From contig KB904821.1 of NCBI GenBank assembly GCA_000380225.1, forward strand, positions 1,214,207 to 1,278,206: a stretch of 64,000 nucleotides of DNA, read 5' to 3'. The DNA is from a filamentous cyanobacterium ESFC-1. Lineage in GTDB: Bacteria > Cyanobacteriota > Cyanobacteriia > Cyanobacteriales > Spirulinaceae. This document shows, one piece after another, positions 52,770 to 63,603 of this stretch. The notes under the pieces were generated by a model. The model searched no databases and was not told where the DNA came from. It saw only the letters and a list, made by a program, of their open reading frames with translations. The position numbers and the translations under genes were made by a program. Every line of letters starts with the position of its first letter. Position 1 is the stretch's first letter.

Positions 52770-52802
52770 AGAACCCCGGTTTCTTGAATAAACCGGGGTT
52801 CT
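52770..52802. repeat. AGAACCCCGG...CCGGGGTTCT hairpin
   Basis: AGAACCCCGGTTTCTTGAA, then TAAACCGGGGTTCT. Third member of the family, after the second TPR gene; may end the cassette transcript. Confidence 0.7.
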
Positions 52803-52837
52803 AACATACTCTCCAAAAATCAATATTAAAAAACTGC

Positions 52838-53761
52838 ATGATTTATTTAACCGAAACCTCTGAAATACAAGACGCGATCGCGCACTTTTCCAACGCCAAA
52901 ACCTTATGGTTAGATACCGAAGTCGCAGACTATACCACCAAAAAGCCCCGACTTTCATTAATTCAAATTCTCAGGGATTCTACGGATATGAAAGGCGATC
53001 GCGTCACCATTTTAGATGTATTAGACCGCGATGAACTCATCACTGAGTTTATCGACAAAATCATGCTCAATCCTGACATTGAAAAAGTCTTTCATAATGC
53101 GTCTTATGATGTGCGCTTACTGGGGAATAAAAAAGCTAAAAACATTACCTGTACCCTCGAATTAGTCAAACAAATTCCCTATTACCTCGTCCCCCTCGAC
53201 AACTACCAACTCGCAACCCTAGCGACGAAATTGTGTCACTTTCCCCCTATTGACAAATCCCTGCAAAGTAGCGACTGGGGGGAACGTCCTTTGAGCGATC
53301 GCCACCTCAACTATGCCAAAATGGACACGGTGTACCTCGCACAAGTCCATCACCGCTTGCTGCAACTGCGTCAAATGGTCGAAGTCGATCCCCACACCGA
53401 CAACATCGACCAATTAATTCACCGCTATCGCCAAATCGAGCAACAATGGCTCAAATACGATACCGAGGTTAAACATATCAAAAATCGCCTTACCGCCGCC
53501 ATGCAAGCCCAAAATCGCACCACTCAGGCAGGATTTACCCTCAAAGAACAGAATCGCACCACTACTAAAATTAGCTTCAAAGACTTAGCCCAAGCCAGCC
53601 AAGAATTAGGGCTTGACCTCGACCTAGCCATAACCCTCACCAAAGCCATACAAAAAGAGTTGGGAGAGGATTTCGAGAAACTTCCCGTTAGCCAAGAAAC
53701 CAAAACCTCGACCCAACTCAAAATTAGCGATCCTGACGACGATGAAACCGTCCCCTTTTAG
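52838..53761 (+). CDS. rnd: Ribonuclease D
   Basis: A 307-residue 3'-5' exoribonuclease (DEDDy). Exo I LWLDTEVADY (~24-33, Asp/Glu), Exo II VFHNASYDVRLL (~86-97), Exo III HLNYAKMDTVYL (~155-166, Tyr and Asp). The HRDC region is replaced by a shorter helical C-terminus (ENRTTTKISFKDLAQASQ-like), as often in cyanobacteria. Acts in tRNA and stable RNA maturation. ATG 52838. Confidence 0.88.
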   Translation: MIYLTETSEIQDAIAHFSNAKTLWLDTEVADYTTKKPRLSLIQILRDSTDMKGDRVTILDVLDRDELITEFIDKIMLNPDIEKVFHNASYDVRLLGNKKAKNITCTLELVKQIPYYLVPLDNYQLATLATKLCHFPPIDKSLQSSDWGERPLSDRHLNYAKMDTVYLAQVHHRLLQLRQMVEVDPHTDNIDQLIHRYRQIEQQWLKYDTEVKHIKNRLTAAMQAQNRTTQAGFTLKEQNRTTTKISFKDLAQASQELGLDLDLAITLTKAIQKELGEDFEKLPVSQETKTSTQLKISDPDDDETVPF

Positions 53762-53837
53762 GCATTAGGCAGTGGGCAGCTTTGCTGTAGGGGGAGTGGG
53801 ATTTCTGGGCTAGTGGACAGTCGGCAATCGGGATAAC

Positions 53838-53904
53838 TAATAACCAATAACCAATAACCAATAACAAACAACCAACAACAAATGACCAATGACCAATGAC
53901 CAAC
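53838..53904. repeat. AATAACC / GACCAAT heptamer array
   Basis: AATAACC, CAACCAA, then GACCAAT units, touching the DAHP synthase stop codon at 53905. Confidence 0.75.
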
Positions 53905-54963
53905 TTACGCGATCGCCATCGCCGATTTTGGCCAGCGATTCACCGCATTACCAATCACCGCCAACTCCTGCATCAAACCATCAAACCGTTCGGGATTCAG
54001 AGATTGCGGCCCGTCCGATAACGCCTTAGCCGGATTCGGGTGAACTTCAATCATCAAAGAATCCGTCCCTCCCGCGATCGCCGCCTTGGCCATTGCAGGA
54101 ACAAACTCCCAGCGTCCTGTCCCGTGACTGGGGTCAATCATAATCGGTAAATGGGTGAGCGATCGCAACACAGGTAAAACCGCCAAATCCAGCGTATTCC
54201 GGGCATGAGAACGGTCAAACGTGCGAATCCCCCGCTCGCATAAAATCACATTGGGATTTCCCGCCGCTAACACATATTCTGCCGCCATCAACCACTCATC
54301 AATCGTCGCCGACATCCCCCGCTTCAGCAAAACAGGCTTCGGTTGTGCGCCGACCTTCTTCAACAACGCGAAATTGTGCATATTTCGCGCCCCCACTTGC
54401 AACACATCCGCCACTTCTCCGACTTTTTCCACATCGGCGGTATCCATCACTTCCGTAATAATCCCCAATCCCGACGCTTCCCGGGCCGCGGCCAGCAAAT
54501 CTAACGCACTTTCTCCGTGACCTTGAAACGCATAAGGAGAAGTCCGGGGTTTATACGCCCCCCCGCGCAAAAACTTGGCCCCGGCGGCTTTGACTCGTTG
54601 GGCCGTTTCGATAATCATGGCTTCGTTTTCCACCGAACATGGCCCCGCAACCACCACAATCGGGTGACTTTCCCCAAACGGTACATCACCATCGGGGGTA
54701 CTAACCCATACTTCCCCCGCTTCTCCGTGACGAAACTCGCGGCTTGCCCGTTTGTAGGGACGTTCGACCCGCAAAACCTGCTCGATCCACTCGCTATTTT
54801 CTTCGATTTGTTCTTCGTTAAGGCTTGCGGTTTCCCCCACCAAACCAATCACAACTTTATGCTTACCGATAATGGCTTCGGGGGACAATCCCCAGGCTTC
54901 AAATTCTTGACAAAGGCGGTCGATTTCTGTTTGGGGTGAACCGACTTTCATAACAACGATCAT
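53905..54963 (-). CDS. aroF: DAHP synthase, class I-beta (AroF type)
   Basis: A 352-residue 3-deoxy-7-phosphoheptulonate synthase, first step of the shikimate pathway (PEP + erythrose 4-phosphate). The N-terminal ~75 residues form a ferredoxin-like regulatory domain as in the Thermotoga enzyme (feedback by Tyr/Phe there). Core: VVAGPCSVENEAMI (~104-117), LRGGAYKPRTSPYAFQG (~134-150), VLLKRGMSAT (~217-226), MIDPSHGTGRWEFVP (~274-288, metal His). ATG 54963. Upstream region carries two CATAAC dyads. Confidence 0.92.
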   Translation of the reverse strand: MIVVMKVGSPQTEIDRLCQEFEAWGLSPEAIIGKHKVVIGLVGETASLNEEQIEENSEWIEQVLRVERPYKRASREFRHGEAGEVWVSTPDGDVPFGESHPIVVVAGPCSVENEAMIIETAQRVKAAGAKFLRGGAYKPRTSPYAFQGHGESALDLLAAAREASGLGIITEVMDTADVEKVGEVADVLQVGARNMHNFALLKKVGAQPKPVLLKRGMSATIDEWLMAAEYVLAAGNPNVILCERGIRTFDRSHARNTLDLAVLPVLRSLTHLPIMIDPSHGTGRWEFVPAMAKAAIAGGTDSLMIEVHPNPAKALSDGPQSLNPERFDGLMQELAVIGNAVNRWPKSAMAIA

Positions 54964-55088
54964 GATAAATATTAAATGATTGCAATATAAGGGTTATTCG
55001 CAATTTTAGTTTAACGAATTCAGCGATCGCACAATTACCCATTACCCATTGTGACAAGTTAAGGTTGGGGTTTGATTGTCAAATTTTT

Positions 55089-55113
55089 TGTAGGGGCGGG
55101 GTTTCCCCGTCCA
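55089..55113. repeat. GGGGCGGGGTTTCCCC hairpin
   Basis: TGTAGGGGCGGGGTTTCCCC then GTCC; identical in core to the copy at 5877. Lies in the 371-bp gap 54964-55334, upstream of the DAHP synthase gene. Confidence 0.65.
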
Positions 55114-55154
55114 ATCTTAGGTTTTAGCGACACATCCCCATCTAAACCCGCAAA

Positions 55155-55191
55155 CATAACAAGCGTTATGTCGCACATAACAACTGTTATG
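55155..55191. promoter_or_regulatory. Tandem CATAAC-N4-GTTATG dyads
   Basis: CATAACAAGCGTTATG (55155-55170) and CATAACAACTGTTATG (55176-55191), exactly 21 bp apart (two helical turns), followed by a HIP1 site. Operator-like; sits about 190 bp upstream of the DAHP synthase start. Confidence 0.5.
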
Positions 55192-55334
55192 CGATCGCAT
55201 CTGCTTGACACAAACGCGATCGCATTAACTTGCCTATTTTAATCGGCGGACTTCTTTAGGGGAACCAACGTTGAATTGGGACGAATAGACCCTAACCCAT
55301 AACCAATGACCAATGACAAAGGACTAAAACAAGC

Positions 55335-55799
55335 TTATTCCTTTTGCGATCGCGCCGACCGCCAAGCTGCTGTAGTACGGCTAAAATTTAATTTAAATTC
55401 ATCAAATCCGAGCAAATTCCCAATCCGTTCCTCATCCCAGGAAGCCGAAAATAAGCCGTAACTTAACCCTAAAACGCCCAAACCAAAAAAACCAGAACTC
55501 ACCAAAACAGCAGCATAAGGCGGAATCACCAAGATTTTTTGGCTGACAATCCAGTAAAACGCCAACAAACTAACCACCCCTAAACTCGTCGGAATGCCGC
55601 ATAATATTGCCATACGGCGAATCATGCGTTTGCTGACCGCATCGGGAATTGCCGATAAACTGGCTTCGCTTTTAGGGTTTCTTGGGGTTTTGGCTTGGGG
55701 CTGCGGTGTAGAATTCGGTTTTTTCGGGGGATTTTTCTTCTTTTTTTGCCGAGGTTCAAACGGCAAAGATTCCCGTTTATTTTCGTCAGGAGAAGCCAT
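55335..55799 (-). CDS. PAM68 family photosystem II assembly protein
   Basis: A 154-residue protein of the PAM68 (DUF3464) family, which in plants and Synechocystis helps PSII early assembly/CP47. A long basic/Pro-rich N-terminus (PRQKKKKNPPKKPNS) precedes the conserved IPDAVSKRMIRRMAIL, two membrane helices (~65-90 and ~95-120) and a conserved C-terminus (SASWDEERIGNLLG, in part DEFKLNFSRT). It lies 15 bp after rpsO on the same strand. Confidence 0.9.
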   Translation of the reverse strand: MASPDENKRESLPFEPRQKKKKNPPKKPNSTPQPQAKTPRNPKSEASLSAIPDAVSKRMIRRMAILCGIPTSLGVVSLLAFYWIVSQKILVIPPYAAVLVSSGFFGLGVLGLSYGLFSASWDEERIGNLLGFDEFKLNFSRTTAAWRSARSQKE

Positions 55800-55814
55800 A
55801 AAAGGTCTTAAAAT

Positions 55815-56084
55815 TTAGCGACGGATACCGAGACGGCGGATTAACTGTTGATAATGCTCGTAATCTTGCTTTTGGATATAAGTCAACAAGCGACGACGAC
55901 GACCAATGAGTTTTAATAAACCCAGTCTAGAAGCATGATCTTTTTTATTGACTTTGAGATGTTGCGTCAAACTGTTGATGCGATCGCTGAGAATCGCGAC
56001 TTGCACATCCGACGATCCGGTGTCGGTTCCGTGAACTTGGTATTCAGAAATTAACTCTTGTTTGCGCTCTTGGGTAATAGACAT
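55815..56084 (-). CDS. rpsO: 30S ribosomal protein S15
   Basis: An 89-residue S15, binding the 16S rRNA central domain. Conserved [20 protein letters not shown] (in part ~15-33), [22 protein letters not shown] (in part), and the C-terminal [17 protein letters not shown]... [12 protein letters not shown]-like end. Followed by the PAM68 gene, so translation and PSII assembly genes share a transcript. Confidence 0.95.
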   Translation of the reverse strand: MSITQERKQELISEYQVHGTDTGSSDVQVAILSDRINSLTQHLKVNKKDHASRLGLLKLIGRRRRLLTYIQKQDYEHYQQLIRRLGIRR

Positions 56085-56193
56085 GATATCTACTTGAGTG
56101 ACATCCTAATAAACACAGCAGTCTACTATTGTATCTTACCCAGAACGAAACTCCGGGCTTCTTCTTAAAATTTTAGCGGGAACGAACATCATT

Positions 56194-57222
56194 GTGAACT
56201 TTGCTCAATGGCTTGGTTTTATCGGGCTTATCATCGCCCTTTATGTTCTTTGGCAACTCAAGCAACTTTTATTACTCATCTTTTGTGCCGTGGTTCTCGC
56301 CACTGCCCTAAACCGGCTTGTCACTTGGTTGCAGCGCCGCAATCTCCGCCATTCTAGCGCCGTCTGGCTGACCCTTATCTTTTGCGTGTTATTTACCATT
56401 TTGTTCGTCTGGCTGGTCATCCCGCCCTTTTTCGAGCAGTTTCAGCGCCTTCTCGAACTCATCCCTCGGGCCTTGGGTCGCCTCAGCCGCGACATCAGCG
56501 ACTTGCAAGGTAACTTACCTGACTTTGTACCCCAACCCCCCAACCTCGCGGAAATCATTGCCCAACTGCCCCCCATCACCACCAACATTCTCGCGAACTT
56601 TCTCACCTTTTTTTCCACTTCCTTCAACACCCTACTGCAAATCCTCTTGGTGTTGGTCTTAACCCTGATGATGCTCTTTTCCCCACAACCCTATCGTCGG
56701 GGGTTTTTGCGCTTATTTCCATCCTTTTATCGCCGTCGCGCCGACTACATCCTCACCCAATCCGAAATCGCCCTCGGTAATTGGTTAAGCGGGATGGTTA
56801 TTAACTGCTTATTTATCGGCATTGCCAGTGGAATTGGATTATGGTTACTCCGCGTCCCCCTAGTCCTCGTCCATGCCCTTTTAGCCGGAGTCCTCAACTT
56901 CATCCCCAACATCGGCCCCTTAGTCAGTGCAATTTTTCCCGTCACCATTGCCCTCCTCGATGATCCCTGGAAAATTATCGCCGTCTTAATTCTTTATTTC
57001 GCCATTCAAAACGTCGAAAGTTACTGGCTTTCCCCCACCGTCATGGCCAACAAAGTCTCCCTGCTGCCCGCCGTCACCCTCACCGCCCAAATCTTTTTCG
57101 TGAAAACCTTTGGCATACTGGGACTCATGCTGGCACTTCCGCTTACTGTTGTTGCTAAAACTTGGATCGAAGAAGTGGTGTTTTGCGATATTTTGGATCG
57201 CTGGAATTGTTCTGGGCAGTAG
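56194..57222 (+). CDS. AI-2E/PerM family transporter
   Basis: A 342-residue membrane protein with about seven to eight helices in the AI-2E family order: two N-terminal helices, a periplasmic segment with repeated Pro (QPPNLAEIIAQLPP), and the C-terminal block GVLNFIPNIGPLVSAIFPV (~234-252) and SPTVMANKVSLLPAV, the family hallmark. Role unclear: Na/H antiport, autoinducer or other export. Starts with GTG 56194. Divergent from rpsO. Confidence 0.88.
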   Translation: MNFAQWLGFIGLIIALYVLWQLKQLLLLIFCAVVLATALNRLVTWLQRRNLRHSSAVWLTLIFCVLFTILFVWLVIPPFFEQFQRLLELIPRALGRLSRDISDLQGNLPDFVPQPPNLAEIIAQLPPITTNILANFLTFFSTSFNTLLQILLVLVLTLMMLFSPQPYRRGFLRLFPSFYRRRADYILTQSEIALGNWLSGMVINCLFIGIASGIGLWLLRVPLVLVHALLAGVLNFIPNIGPLVSAIFPVTIALLDDPWKIIAVLILYFAIQNVESYWLSPTVMANKVSLLPAVTLTAQIFFVKTFGILGLMLALPLTVVAKTWIEEVVFCDILDRWNCSGQ

Positions 57223-57226
57223 GCCT

Positions 57227-57254
57227 ATAGGGGCGGGGTTTTCCCGCCCAAGAG
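57227..57254. repeat. GGGGCGGGGTTTTCCCGCCC hairpin
   Basis: Between convergent AI-2E and hisD genes; it can end transcription on either strand. Confidence 0.6.
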
Positions 57255-57333
57255 TGGGGCGAACGGGAAGAAATCACCAATTTAGTTAAGTAGAGGGCGT
57301 TATTGACGCACCTGACGAAATTCAACCAACCCC

Positions 57334-58647
57334 TTAATCTTCCTCGGTTTCTGCCGTTTCCGTCCGCAACCTTACTGATTCGGCGTGAGAATGCAGTCCT
57401 TCGGCATTGGCTAGGGTTTGAATCGCCCCAGACATCTTATCGAGGGCAGTGGGGGAATATTGAATCAAACTCGAATGCTTCATAAAGGTTTCGACTCCCA
57501 ACGCCGAGGCATAACGAGCCGCCCCAGAAGTGGGTAGGGTGTGATTCGGCCCGGCAAGGTAATCCCCTACAGCTTCGGGGGTGGAATTGCCCAAAAAGAT
57601 TGCCCCAGCGTGGCGAATTTGCTCCAGTAAGTCCCACGGTTCGGCAATTTCGAGTTCTAAGTGTTCCGGGGCGAAAACGTTTGAGAGACGGGCAGCCGTA
57701 CTGAGATTATCCACTACCACAATTACGCCGTAATGAGCCAGGGCTTTTTCTGTGAGCAAGCGGCGGGGATGGTTGAGTAACTGCTGCTCGATTTCCCGTT
57801 GCACTTTGCTGGCTAAATCGGCATTGGTGGTAATGAGAATAGCGGCAGCGAGGGGGTCGTGTTCGGCTTGGGCGAGGAGGTCTGCCGCAACATGGGTGGG
57901 GTTGGCTTGCTTGTCGGCAATGATGAGAACTTCAGAAGGGCCCGCGAGGGAGTCAATGCCCACAACGCCATACACCAGTTTTTTGGCGAGGGTGACGTAG
58001 ATGTTGCCGGGCCCGGTAATTACGTCTACTTTGGGGATGGTCTTGGTACCATAAGCCAAGGCCGCGATCGCCTGTGCGCCCCCCACGCGATAAATTTCAG
58101 TAATACCCGCTTCTTGGGCAGCGACCAACACCGCCGGATTGATTTTACCGCCGTCACTGGGGGGAGTGACCATCACAATGCGAGAGACATTCGCGACTTG
58201 GGCCGGAACCGCATTCATTAACACGGTACTCGGATAAGCCGCCCGTCCCCCCGGAACGTACAAGCCAGCACTATCAACCGGAGTGTAGCGTTTCCCCAAA
58301 GCAATGTCATAATCGCCAAACTGCACCCAGGATTTGGGAATGCGCTGGCGATGAAACGCCTCGATTTGTTGACGCGCTAAAACAATAGCATTGAGCAGGT
58401 CTTGGGGAACTTGTTGATACGCCGCGTCGAGTTCCGAACCGCTTACCCGCAGTTGGTCAAGGGTCAGGGTTTGCCGGTCAAATTCGGCGGTGTATTCGAG
58501 CAGGGCTTTGTCCCCCTGGCGCTGGACGGTTTGCAGGATTTCCCGTACCGTCGCTTCTTTGTGTAGCGTTTCGCCGTCGAAGGTGCGATCGCTAATCCGT
58601 TTGAGTTCCGCTTGTGCCTCAGCTTCCTGAGTGATGATTCGCAGCAT
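57334..58647 (-). CDS. hisD: Histidinol dehydrogenase
   Basis: A 437-residue zinc enzyme for the last two steps of histidine synthesis (histidinol to histidine, with 2 NAD+). Motifs: [20 protein letters not shown] (in part ~118-135), [26 protein letters not shown] (~208-220), [20 protein letters not shown] (~257-265, Zn Gln and His), and [17 protein letters not shown] (~365-381). ATG 58647 (MLRIIT) matches the family N-terminus; another ATG lies 18 bases upstream. Monocistronic. Confidence 0.95.
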   Translation of the reverse strand: MLRIITQEAEAQAELKRISDRTFDGETLHKEATVREILQTVQRQGDKALLEYTAEFDRQTLTLDQLRVSGSELDAAYQQVPQDLLNAIVLARQQIEAFHRQRIPKSWVQFGDYDIALGKRYTPVDSAGLYVPGGRAAYPSTVLMNAVPAQVANVSRIVMVTPPSDGGKINPAVLVAAQEAGITEIYRVGGAQAIAALAYGTKTIPKVDVITGPGNIYVTLAKKLVYGVVGIDSLAGPSEVLIIADKQANPTHVAADLLAQAEHDPLAAAILITTNADLASKVQREIEQQLLNHPRRLLTEKALAHYGVIVVVDNLSTAARLSNVFAPEHLELEIAEPWDLLEQIRHAGAIFLGNSTPEAVGDYLAGPNHTLPTSGAARYASALGVETFMKHSSLIQYSPTALDKMSGAIQTLANAEGLHSHAESVRLRTETAETEED

Positions 58648-59042
58648 TGAAGTCTGGATGCCCATTCTTGCGATTGGCCGATACCTAGTCTTGCGTTCAA
58701 CACCGATCTCGGTTGAACCAGAGCCGGGTCTAAACTATAAGACTTTAGCTCTTATAGCTTAACGTGGATTTTCCGCCTCCGTCGTAACTTCAGCAAGAGA
58801 TGTTATAAGATAGAATCTGGTGGGGAAATTTGTGCTGCCCCGGCTGAAGTGTCAGGCTAAGAAGTGTTATAATAGCATACCTTAACTCAACCTGGCTTGG
58901 GTCTGAAGGGATTTTGGCAAGCCCCAAAACTTTTCTAGGCCAAGCTTGAACGAGACGGTGACCCCTTGTCTGCTGTTTCTGTTTTATTGAGAATGCAAAA
59001 ATTAGTTTTTGATTTTTTTAGACTTAATTAGAAGGGACGACT
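58648..59042. promoter_or_regulatory. hisD / rpsT divergent promoter region
   Basis: 395 bp. TATAAT at 58868-58873 on the + strand lies about 170 bases before rpsT, implying a long S20 leader; no good -35 box. AGAAGGGA at 59031-59038 is the rpsT ribosome binding site. No gene seen. Confidence 0.45.
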
Positions 59043-59342
59043 GTGGCTAACTCTAAATCTGCGCTCAAACGTATTCAAATCGCTGAACGAAATCGACTCC
59101 AGAACAAATTTTATAAATCAGCAGTAAGAACCTTAATGAAAAAGTGTTTGATCGCGGCACAAGATTATAGTGCCGAACAAACGCCAGAAGCGAAAACCAA
59201 AGTAGACCAAGCTTTAGCGGCAGCTTACAGCAAAATCGACAAAGCCGTAAAGCGGGGTGTCTTACACAAAAATAACGGCGCACGGAAAAAAGCCCGTTTA
59301 GCCAAAGCGGTGAAAAAAGTAACCCTGGCTGAAGCTTCCTAG
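59043..59342 (+). CDS. rpsT: 30S ribosomal protein S20
   Basis: A 99-residue S20, binding 16S rRNA helices 9 and 44. [21 protein letters not shown] (in part), [30 protein letters not shown]-type basic C-terminus. Starts with GTG 59043 behind AGAAGGGA. The long leader is in keeping with known S20 autoregulation in other bacteria. tatD and rpoB follow on the same strand. Confidence 0.95.
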   Translation: MANSKSALKRIQIAERNRLQNKFYKSAVRTLMKKCLIAAQDYSAEQTPEAKTKVDQALAAAYSKIDKAVKRGVLHKNNGARKKARLAKAVKKVTLAEAS

Positions 59343-59460
59343 AAAATTAACGGCGCAGTCTTCGGTCTTTTCAACCCGGTTCATAAGGCGGTCTGAGATT
59401 GCCTTGTGGCCTCCCTTATCACCCCCCCAGAGGGGTCTTTCGTCAGCCCACTCCTCAAAA

Positions 59461-60231
59461 ATGCAGTTAATAGATACGCACGTTCATATTAACTTTGACG
59501 TTTTTCAGCAAGACTTGAAAGCTTTACAGCAGCGCTGGCAAGATGCGGGAGTTGTCCATCTCATTCATTCTTGCGTCGAACCCAGCGAATTTTCCAGTAT
59601 TCAAGCCTTAGCTGATTGCTTCAGTGAATTGTCCTTTGCCGTGGGTTTGCATCCCCTCGATGCCGCCAAATGGACTCCCACCTCGGCGGCGGAACTCTTA
59701 ACCCTGGCTCAATCAGACCCTCGGATTGTAGCGATTGGCGAGTTAGGACTCGATTATTTCAAAGCCGAGAACCAACAACAACAAATGGAGGTGTGTCGAG
59801 GGCAACTGGCGATCGCGCAACAACTGAATAAACCCATTATCGTCCATTGTCGCGATGCTGCCGCCCCCTTGCGCGAACTCTTTGCCGAATTTAACAATTT
59901 GCGGGGAGTGATGCACTGTTGGGCTGGCAATCCTGAAGAAACCCAATGGTTTCTGGATTTAGGCTTTTACATCAGTTTTAGCGGCATTGTCACCTTCAAA
60001 AAAGCCGAGGCTATCCAAGCTTCTGCTCAAATGGTACCGAGCGATCGCCTGTTAGTCGAAACCGACTGCCCCTTTTTAGCCCCCGTTCCCAAACGGGGTA
60101 AACGCAATGAACCCGCTTATGTGCGTCATGTCGCCGAAAAAGTCGCTCAACTCCGGGGCATTTCCCTTGAAACCCTCGCCGCTCAAACCACCGAAAACGC
60201 CTGCACCCTCTTTAACCTCAATCTGAACTAA
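59461..60231 (+). CDS. tatD: TatD family metal-dependent hydrolase
   Basis: A 256-residue TIM-barrel nuclease of the TatD/YcfH group. Metal ligands: THVHINFD (~5-12), [10 protein letters not shown] (~91-100, Glu), PIIVHCRDA (~125-133), GVMHCWAG (~150-157), and [13 protein letters not shown] (~201-213, Asp). ATG 59461 was chosen; the longer frame (TTG 59404) encodes a non-conserved stretch. rpoB begins 60 bases after the stop. Confidence 0.92.
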   Translation: MQLIDTHVHINFDVFQQDLKALQQRWQDAGVVHLIHSCVEPSEFSSIQALADCFSELSFAVGLHPLDAAKWTPTSAAELLTLAQSDPRIVAIGELGLDYFKAENQQQQMEVCRGQLAIAQQLNKPIIVHCRDAAAPLRELFAEFNNLRGVMHCWAGNPEETQWFLDLGFYISFSGIVTFKKAEAIQASAQMVPSDRLLVETDCPFLAPVPKRGKRNEPAYVRHVAEKVAQLRGISLETLAAQTTENACTLFNLNLN

Positions 60232-60291
60232 AGAGGGCGTTTTAGTTCCCTATCTGCCCTCAAGAGCAACTCAAAAACCCAAACACTTTCT

Positions 60292-63200
60292 ATGTCTAGA
60301 AACACTTATAATCTGCTGCCAGACTTGATCGAAATTCAACGTTCTAGTTTCCGGTGGTTCTTAGAAACAGGATTGATCGAAGAACTCAACAGTTTTTCGC
60401 CCATTTCCGACTATACCGGTAAACTCGAACTCCACTTTATTGGCGAAAATTATAAACTCCACGAACCCAAATATGACGTAGACGAAGCCAAACGCCGGGA
60501 TGCCAGCTACGCCGTACAGATGTACGTTCCCACGCGGCTGGTGAACAAAGAAACAGGCGAAATTAAAGAGCAAGAAGTCTTTATCGGGGACTTGCCCTTA
60601 ATGACCGATCGCGGCACCTTTATCATTAACGGGGCCGAGCGAGTTATTGTCAACCAGATTGTGCGATCGCCAGGGGTATATTACAAAGCCGAAATCGACA
60701 AAAACGGTCGCCGTACCTACTCCGCCTCCCTCATCCCCAACCGAGGCGCATGGCTCAAATTTGAAACCGACAAAAACGATTTAGTTTGGGTTCGCATCGA
60801 CAAAACCCGTAAACTCAGCGCCCAAGTCCTGCTCAAAGCCTTGGGCTTGTCTGACAACGAAATTCTCGATGCCCTGCGTCACCCAGACTATTACCAAAAA
60901 ACCCTCGACAAAGAAGGCAACCCCTCCGAAGACGAAGCCCTCTTGGAGTTGTATCGCAAACTGCGTCCCGGCGAACCCCCCACCGTCAACGGCGGGAAAC
61001 AACTGCTCGAATCCCGCTTTTTCGACAACAAACGCTATGACCTCGGTAAAGTCGGTCGCTACAAACTCAATCGCAAACTGCGCCTCAACGTGGCCGACAC
61101 CATGCGGGTTCTCACCCCCGAAGACATCCTCTCGGCGGTTGACTACCTAATCAACCTTGAATTTGATGTGGGCAACACCGACGACATCGACCACCTCGGC
61201 AACCGTCGCGTGCGCTCAGTCGGGGAATTATTACAAAACCAAGTCCGGGTCGGTTTAAACCGCTTAGAACGGATTATTCGCGAACGGATGACCGTCTCCG
61301 AAGCCGATAGCCTCACCCCCGCGTCCCTGGTGAACCCCAAACCCCTCGTCGCCGCCATTAAAGAGTTCTTCGGCTCGTCCCAATTGTCCCAGTTTATGGA
61401 CCAAACCAATCCCCTCGCGGAATTAACCCATAAACGCCGCCTCTCTGCCCTTGGCCCAGGCGGTTTAACGCGGGAACGAGCCGGATTCGCCGTGCGAGAC
61501 ATTCACCCCTCTCACTACGGGCGGATTTGTCCGGTCGAAACCCCTGAAGGCCCCAACGCCGGTTTAATTGGTTCTCTGGCCACTTATGCGCGGGTCAACG
61601 AATACGGCTTTATCGAAACCCCCTATCACCGCGTCGAAAACGGTCGGGTGCGCTATGACGAAGGTGCCGCCTTCCTCACCGCCGACGAAGAAGACGACCG
61701 TCAGGTGGCCCCTGGTGATATTAACACCGATGCGGAAGGAAATATTTTAGGCGATCGCGTCCCCGTGCGCTACCGTCAAGAATTTTCCACCACCACCCCG
61801 ACCCAAGTTGATTACGTCGCCGTTTCCCCGGTACAAATCATCTCCGTCGCCACCTCCCTGATTCCCTTTATCGAACACGACGACGCTAACCGCGCCCTCA
61901 TGGGGTCGAATATGCAGCGTCAAGCCGTTCCCCTGCTCAAACCCGAACGGCCCCTCGTCGGTACAGGCTTAGAAGCCCAAGCCGCCCGCGACTCCGGGAT
62001 GGTGGTCGTTTCCGAGCATCACGGTGTCGTCAAATACGTTGATGCCGAGCGCATTCATGTTCAAATTGACCCCAACGAAGAAGGCGAACAAGGGGAACTC
62101 GTCGAATACGAACTGCAAAAATATCAACGCTCCAACCAAGACACCTGCTTAAACCAGCGTCCGTTGGTCTTTGAAAACGAACCCGTGGTTCCCGGTCAAG
62201 TCCTCGCCGATGGTTCAGCCACCGAAGGCGGCGAACTCGCCCTCGGTCAAAACATCCTCGTCACCTATATGCCCTGGGAAGGCTACAACTACGAAGACGC
62301 GATTTTAATCAGCGAACGCCTCGTCATCGACGACGTTTACACCAGTATCCACGTCGAAAAATACGAAATCGAAGCCCGTCAAACCAAACTCGGGCCCGAA
62401 GAAATCACCCGCGAAATTCCCAACGTCGGGGAAGATGCCCTGCGTCACCTCGACGAACGCGGCATCATCCGCATCGGCGCTTGGGTTGAAGCTGGCGATA
62501 TCCTCGTCGGGAAAGTCACCCCCAAAGGTGAATCCGACCAACCCCCCGAAGAAAAACTCTTACGAGCCATTTTCGGGGAAAAAGCGCGGGATGTGCGGGA
62601 CAACTCCCTGCGAGTCCCCAACGGTGAAAAAGGTCGCGTCGTCGATGTGCGCGTCTTTACCCGCGAACAAGGAGACGAACTTCCCCCTGGGGCTAACATG
62701 GTTGTGCGGGTTTACGTCGCCCAAAAACGCAAAATTCAAGTCGGTGACAAAATGGCGGGTCGCCACGGTAACAAAGGCATTATCTCCCGCATTCTGCCCA
62801 TGGAAGATATGCCCTATCTCCCCGACGGTCGCCCCGTAGACATCGTTCTCAATCCCCTCGGCGTACCTTCTCGGATGAACGTCGGTCAGGTGTTTGAATG
62901 CTTGCTGGGTTGGGCGGGTGAAAACCTAGGGGTGCGCTTTAAAATGACCCCCTTCGATGAAATGTACGGCGAAGAAGCCTCTCGCCTTACCGTCCACAGC
63001 AAGCTCGAAGAAGCCAGTCACAAACCCGGACGGGATTGGGTATTTGACCCAGAAAAACCCGGCAAAATCCAACTCTACGACGGTCGTACTGGCGAACCCT
63101 TTGACCAACCCGTAACCGTGGGTATGGCTTATATGCTGAAACTGGTTCACCTGGTAGACGACAAGATTCACGCCCGTTCGACGGGGCCGTACTCCTTGGT

Positions 63201-63603
63201 TACCCAGCAACCCCTCGGCGGGAAAGCGCAGCAAGGCGGTCAGCGCTTCGGAGAAATGGAAGTGTGGGCCCTAGAAGCTTACGGGGCGGCTTACACCCTG
63301 CAAGAGTTGTTAACGGTCAAGTCCGACGATATGCAAGGCCGGAACGAAGCCCTCAACGCCATTGTTAAAGGCAAGCCGATTCCCCGTCCGGGTACACCCG
63401 AATCCTTCAAGGTGTTAATGCGCGAGTTGCAATCTCTGGGCTTAGATATTGCCGTTCACAAAGTCGAAACCGCCGAAGATGGCGGCAGTCACGATGTGGA
63501 AGTAGACCTGATGGCCGATGCCGAACGTCGTCGTACTCCCTCACGCCCGACTTATGAATCTCTGACCACAGAAGATTTACAAGAAGATGATGCCAGTGGT
63601 TGA
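60292..63603 (+). CDS. rpoB: RNA polymerase beta subunit
   Basis: A 1103-residue RpoB. Landmarks: N-terminal [33 protein letters not shown], the rifampicin-region [20 protein letters not shown] and [56 protein letters not shown] and the C-terminal [20 protein letters not shown]. Length is typical for cyanobacteria. Followed by rpoC1 as in the cyanobacterial split beta-prime layout. Antisense frames of several hundred bases are shadows of its GC-skewed codons. Confidence 0.97.
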   Translation: MSRNTYNLLPDLIEIQRSSFRWFLETGLIEELNSFSPISDYTGKLELHFIGENYKLHEPKYDVDEAKRRDASYAVQMYVPTRLVNKETGEIKEQEVFIGDLPLMTDRGTFIINGAERVIVNQIVRSPGVYYKAEIDKNGRRTYSASLIPNRGAWLKFETDKNDLVWVRIDKTRKLSAQVLLKALGLSDNEILDALRHPDYYQKTLDKEGNPSEDEALLELYRKLRPGEPPTVNGGKQLLESRFFDNKRYDLGKVGRYKLNRKLRLNVADTMRVLTPEDILSAVDYLINLEFDVGNTDDIDHLGNRRVRSVGELLQNQVRVGLNRLERIIRERMTVSEADSLTPASLVNPKPLVAAIKEFFGSSQLSQFMDQTNPLAELTHKRRLSALGPGGLTRERAGFAVRDIHPSHYGRICPVETPEGPNAGLIGSLATYARVNEYGFIETPYHRVENGRVRYDEGAAFLTADEEDDRQVAPGDINTDAEGNILGDRVPVRYRQEFSTTTPTQVDYVAVSPVQIISVATSLIPFIEHDDANRALMGSNMQRQAVPLLKPERPLVGTGLEAQAARDSGMVVVSEHHGVVKYVDAERIHVQIDPNEEGEQGELVEYELQKYQRSNQDTCLNQRPLVFENEPVVPGQVLADGSATEGGELALGQNILVTYMPWEGYNYEDAILISERLVIDDVYTSIHVEKYEIEARQTKLGPEEITREIPNVGEDALRHLDERGIIRIGAWVEAGDILVGKVTPKGESDQPPEEKLLRAIFGEKARDVRDNSLRVPNGEKGRVVDVRVFTREQGDELPPGANMVVRVYVAQKRKIQVGDKMAGRHGNKGIISRILPMEDMPYLPDGRPVDIVLNPLGVPSRMNVGQVFECLLGWAGENLGVRFKMTPFDEMYGEEASRLTVHSKLEEASHKPGRDWVFDPEKPGKIQLYDGRTGEPFDQPVTVGMAYMLKLVHLVDDKIHARSTGPYSLVTQQPLGGKAQQGGQRFGEMEVWALEAYGAAYTLQELLTVKSDDMQGRNEALNAIVKGKPIPRPGTPESFKVLMRELQSLGLDIAVHKVETAEDGGSHDVEVDLMADAERRRTPSRPTYESLTTEDLQEDDASG

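Noticed and set aside
59404-59460. N-terminal extension of TatD from TTG 59404
   Set aside because: Low-complexity Pro/Ser sequence; the TatD fold starts at MQLIDTHVH.
60361-63234. Several antisense frames within rpoB
   Set aside because: Shadows of rpoB codon bias; no ribosome sites or conserved content.
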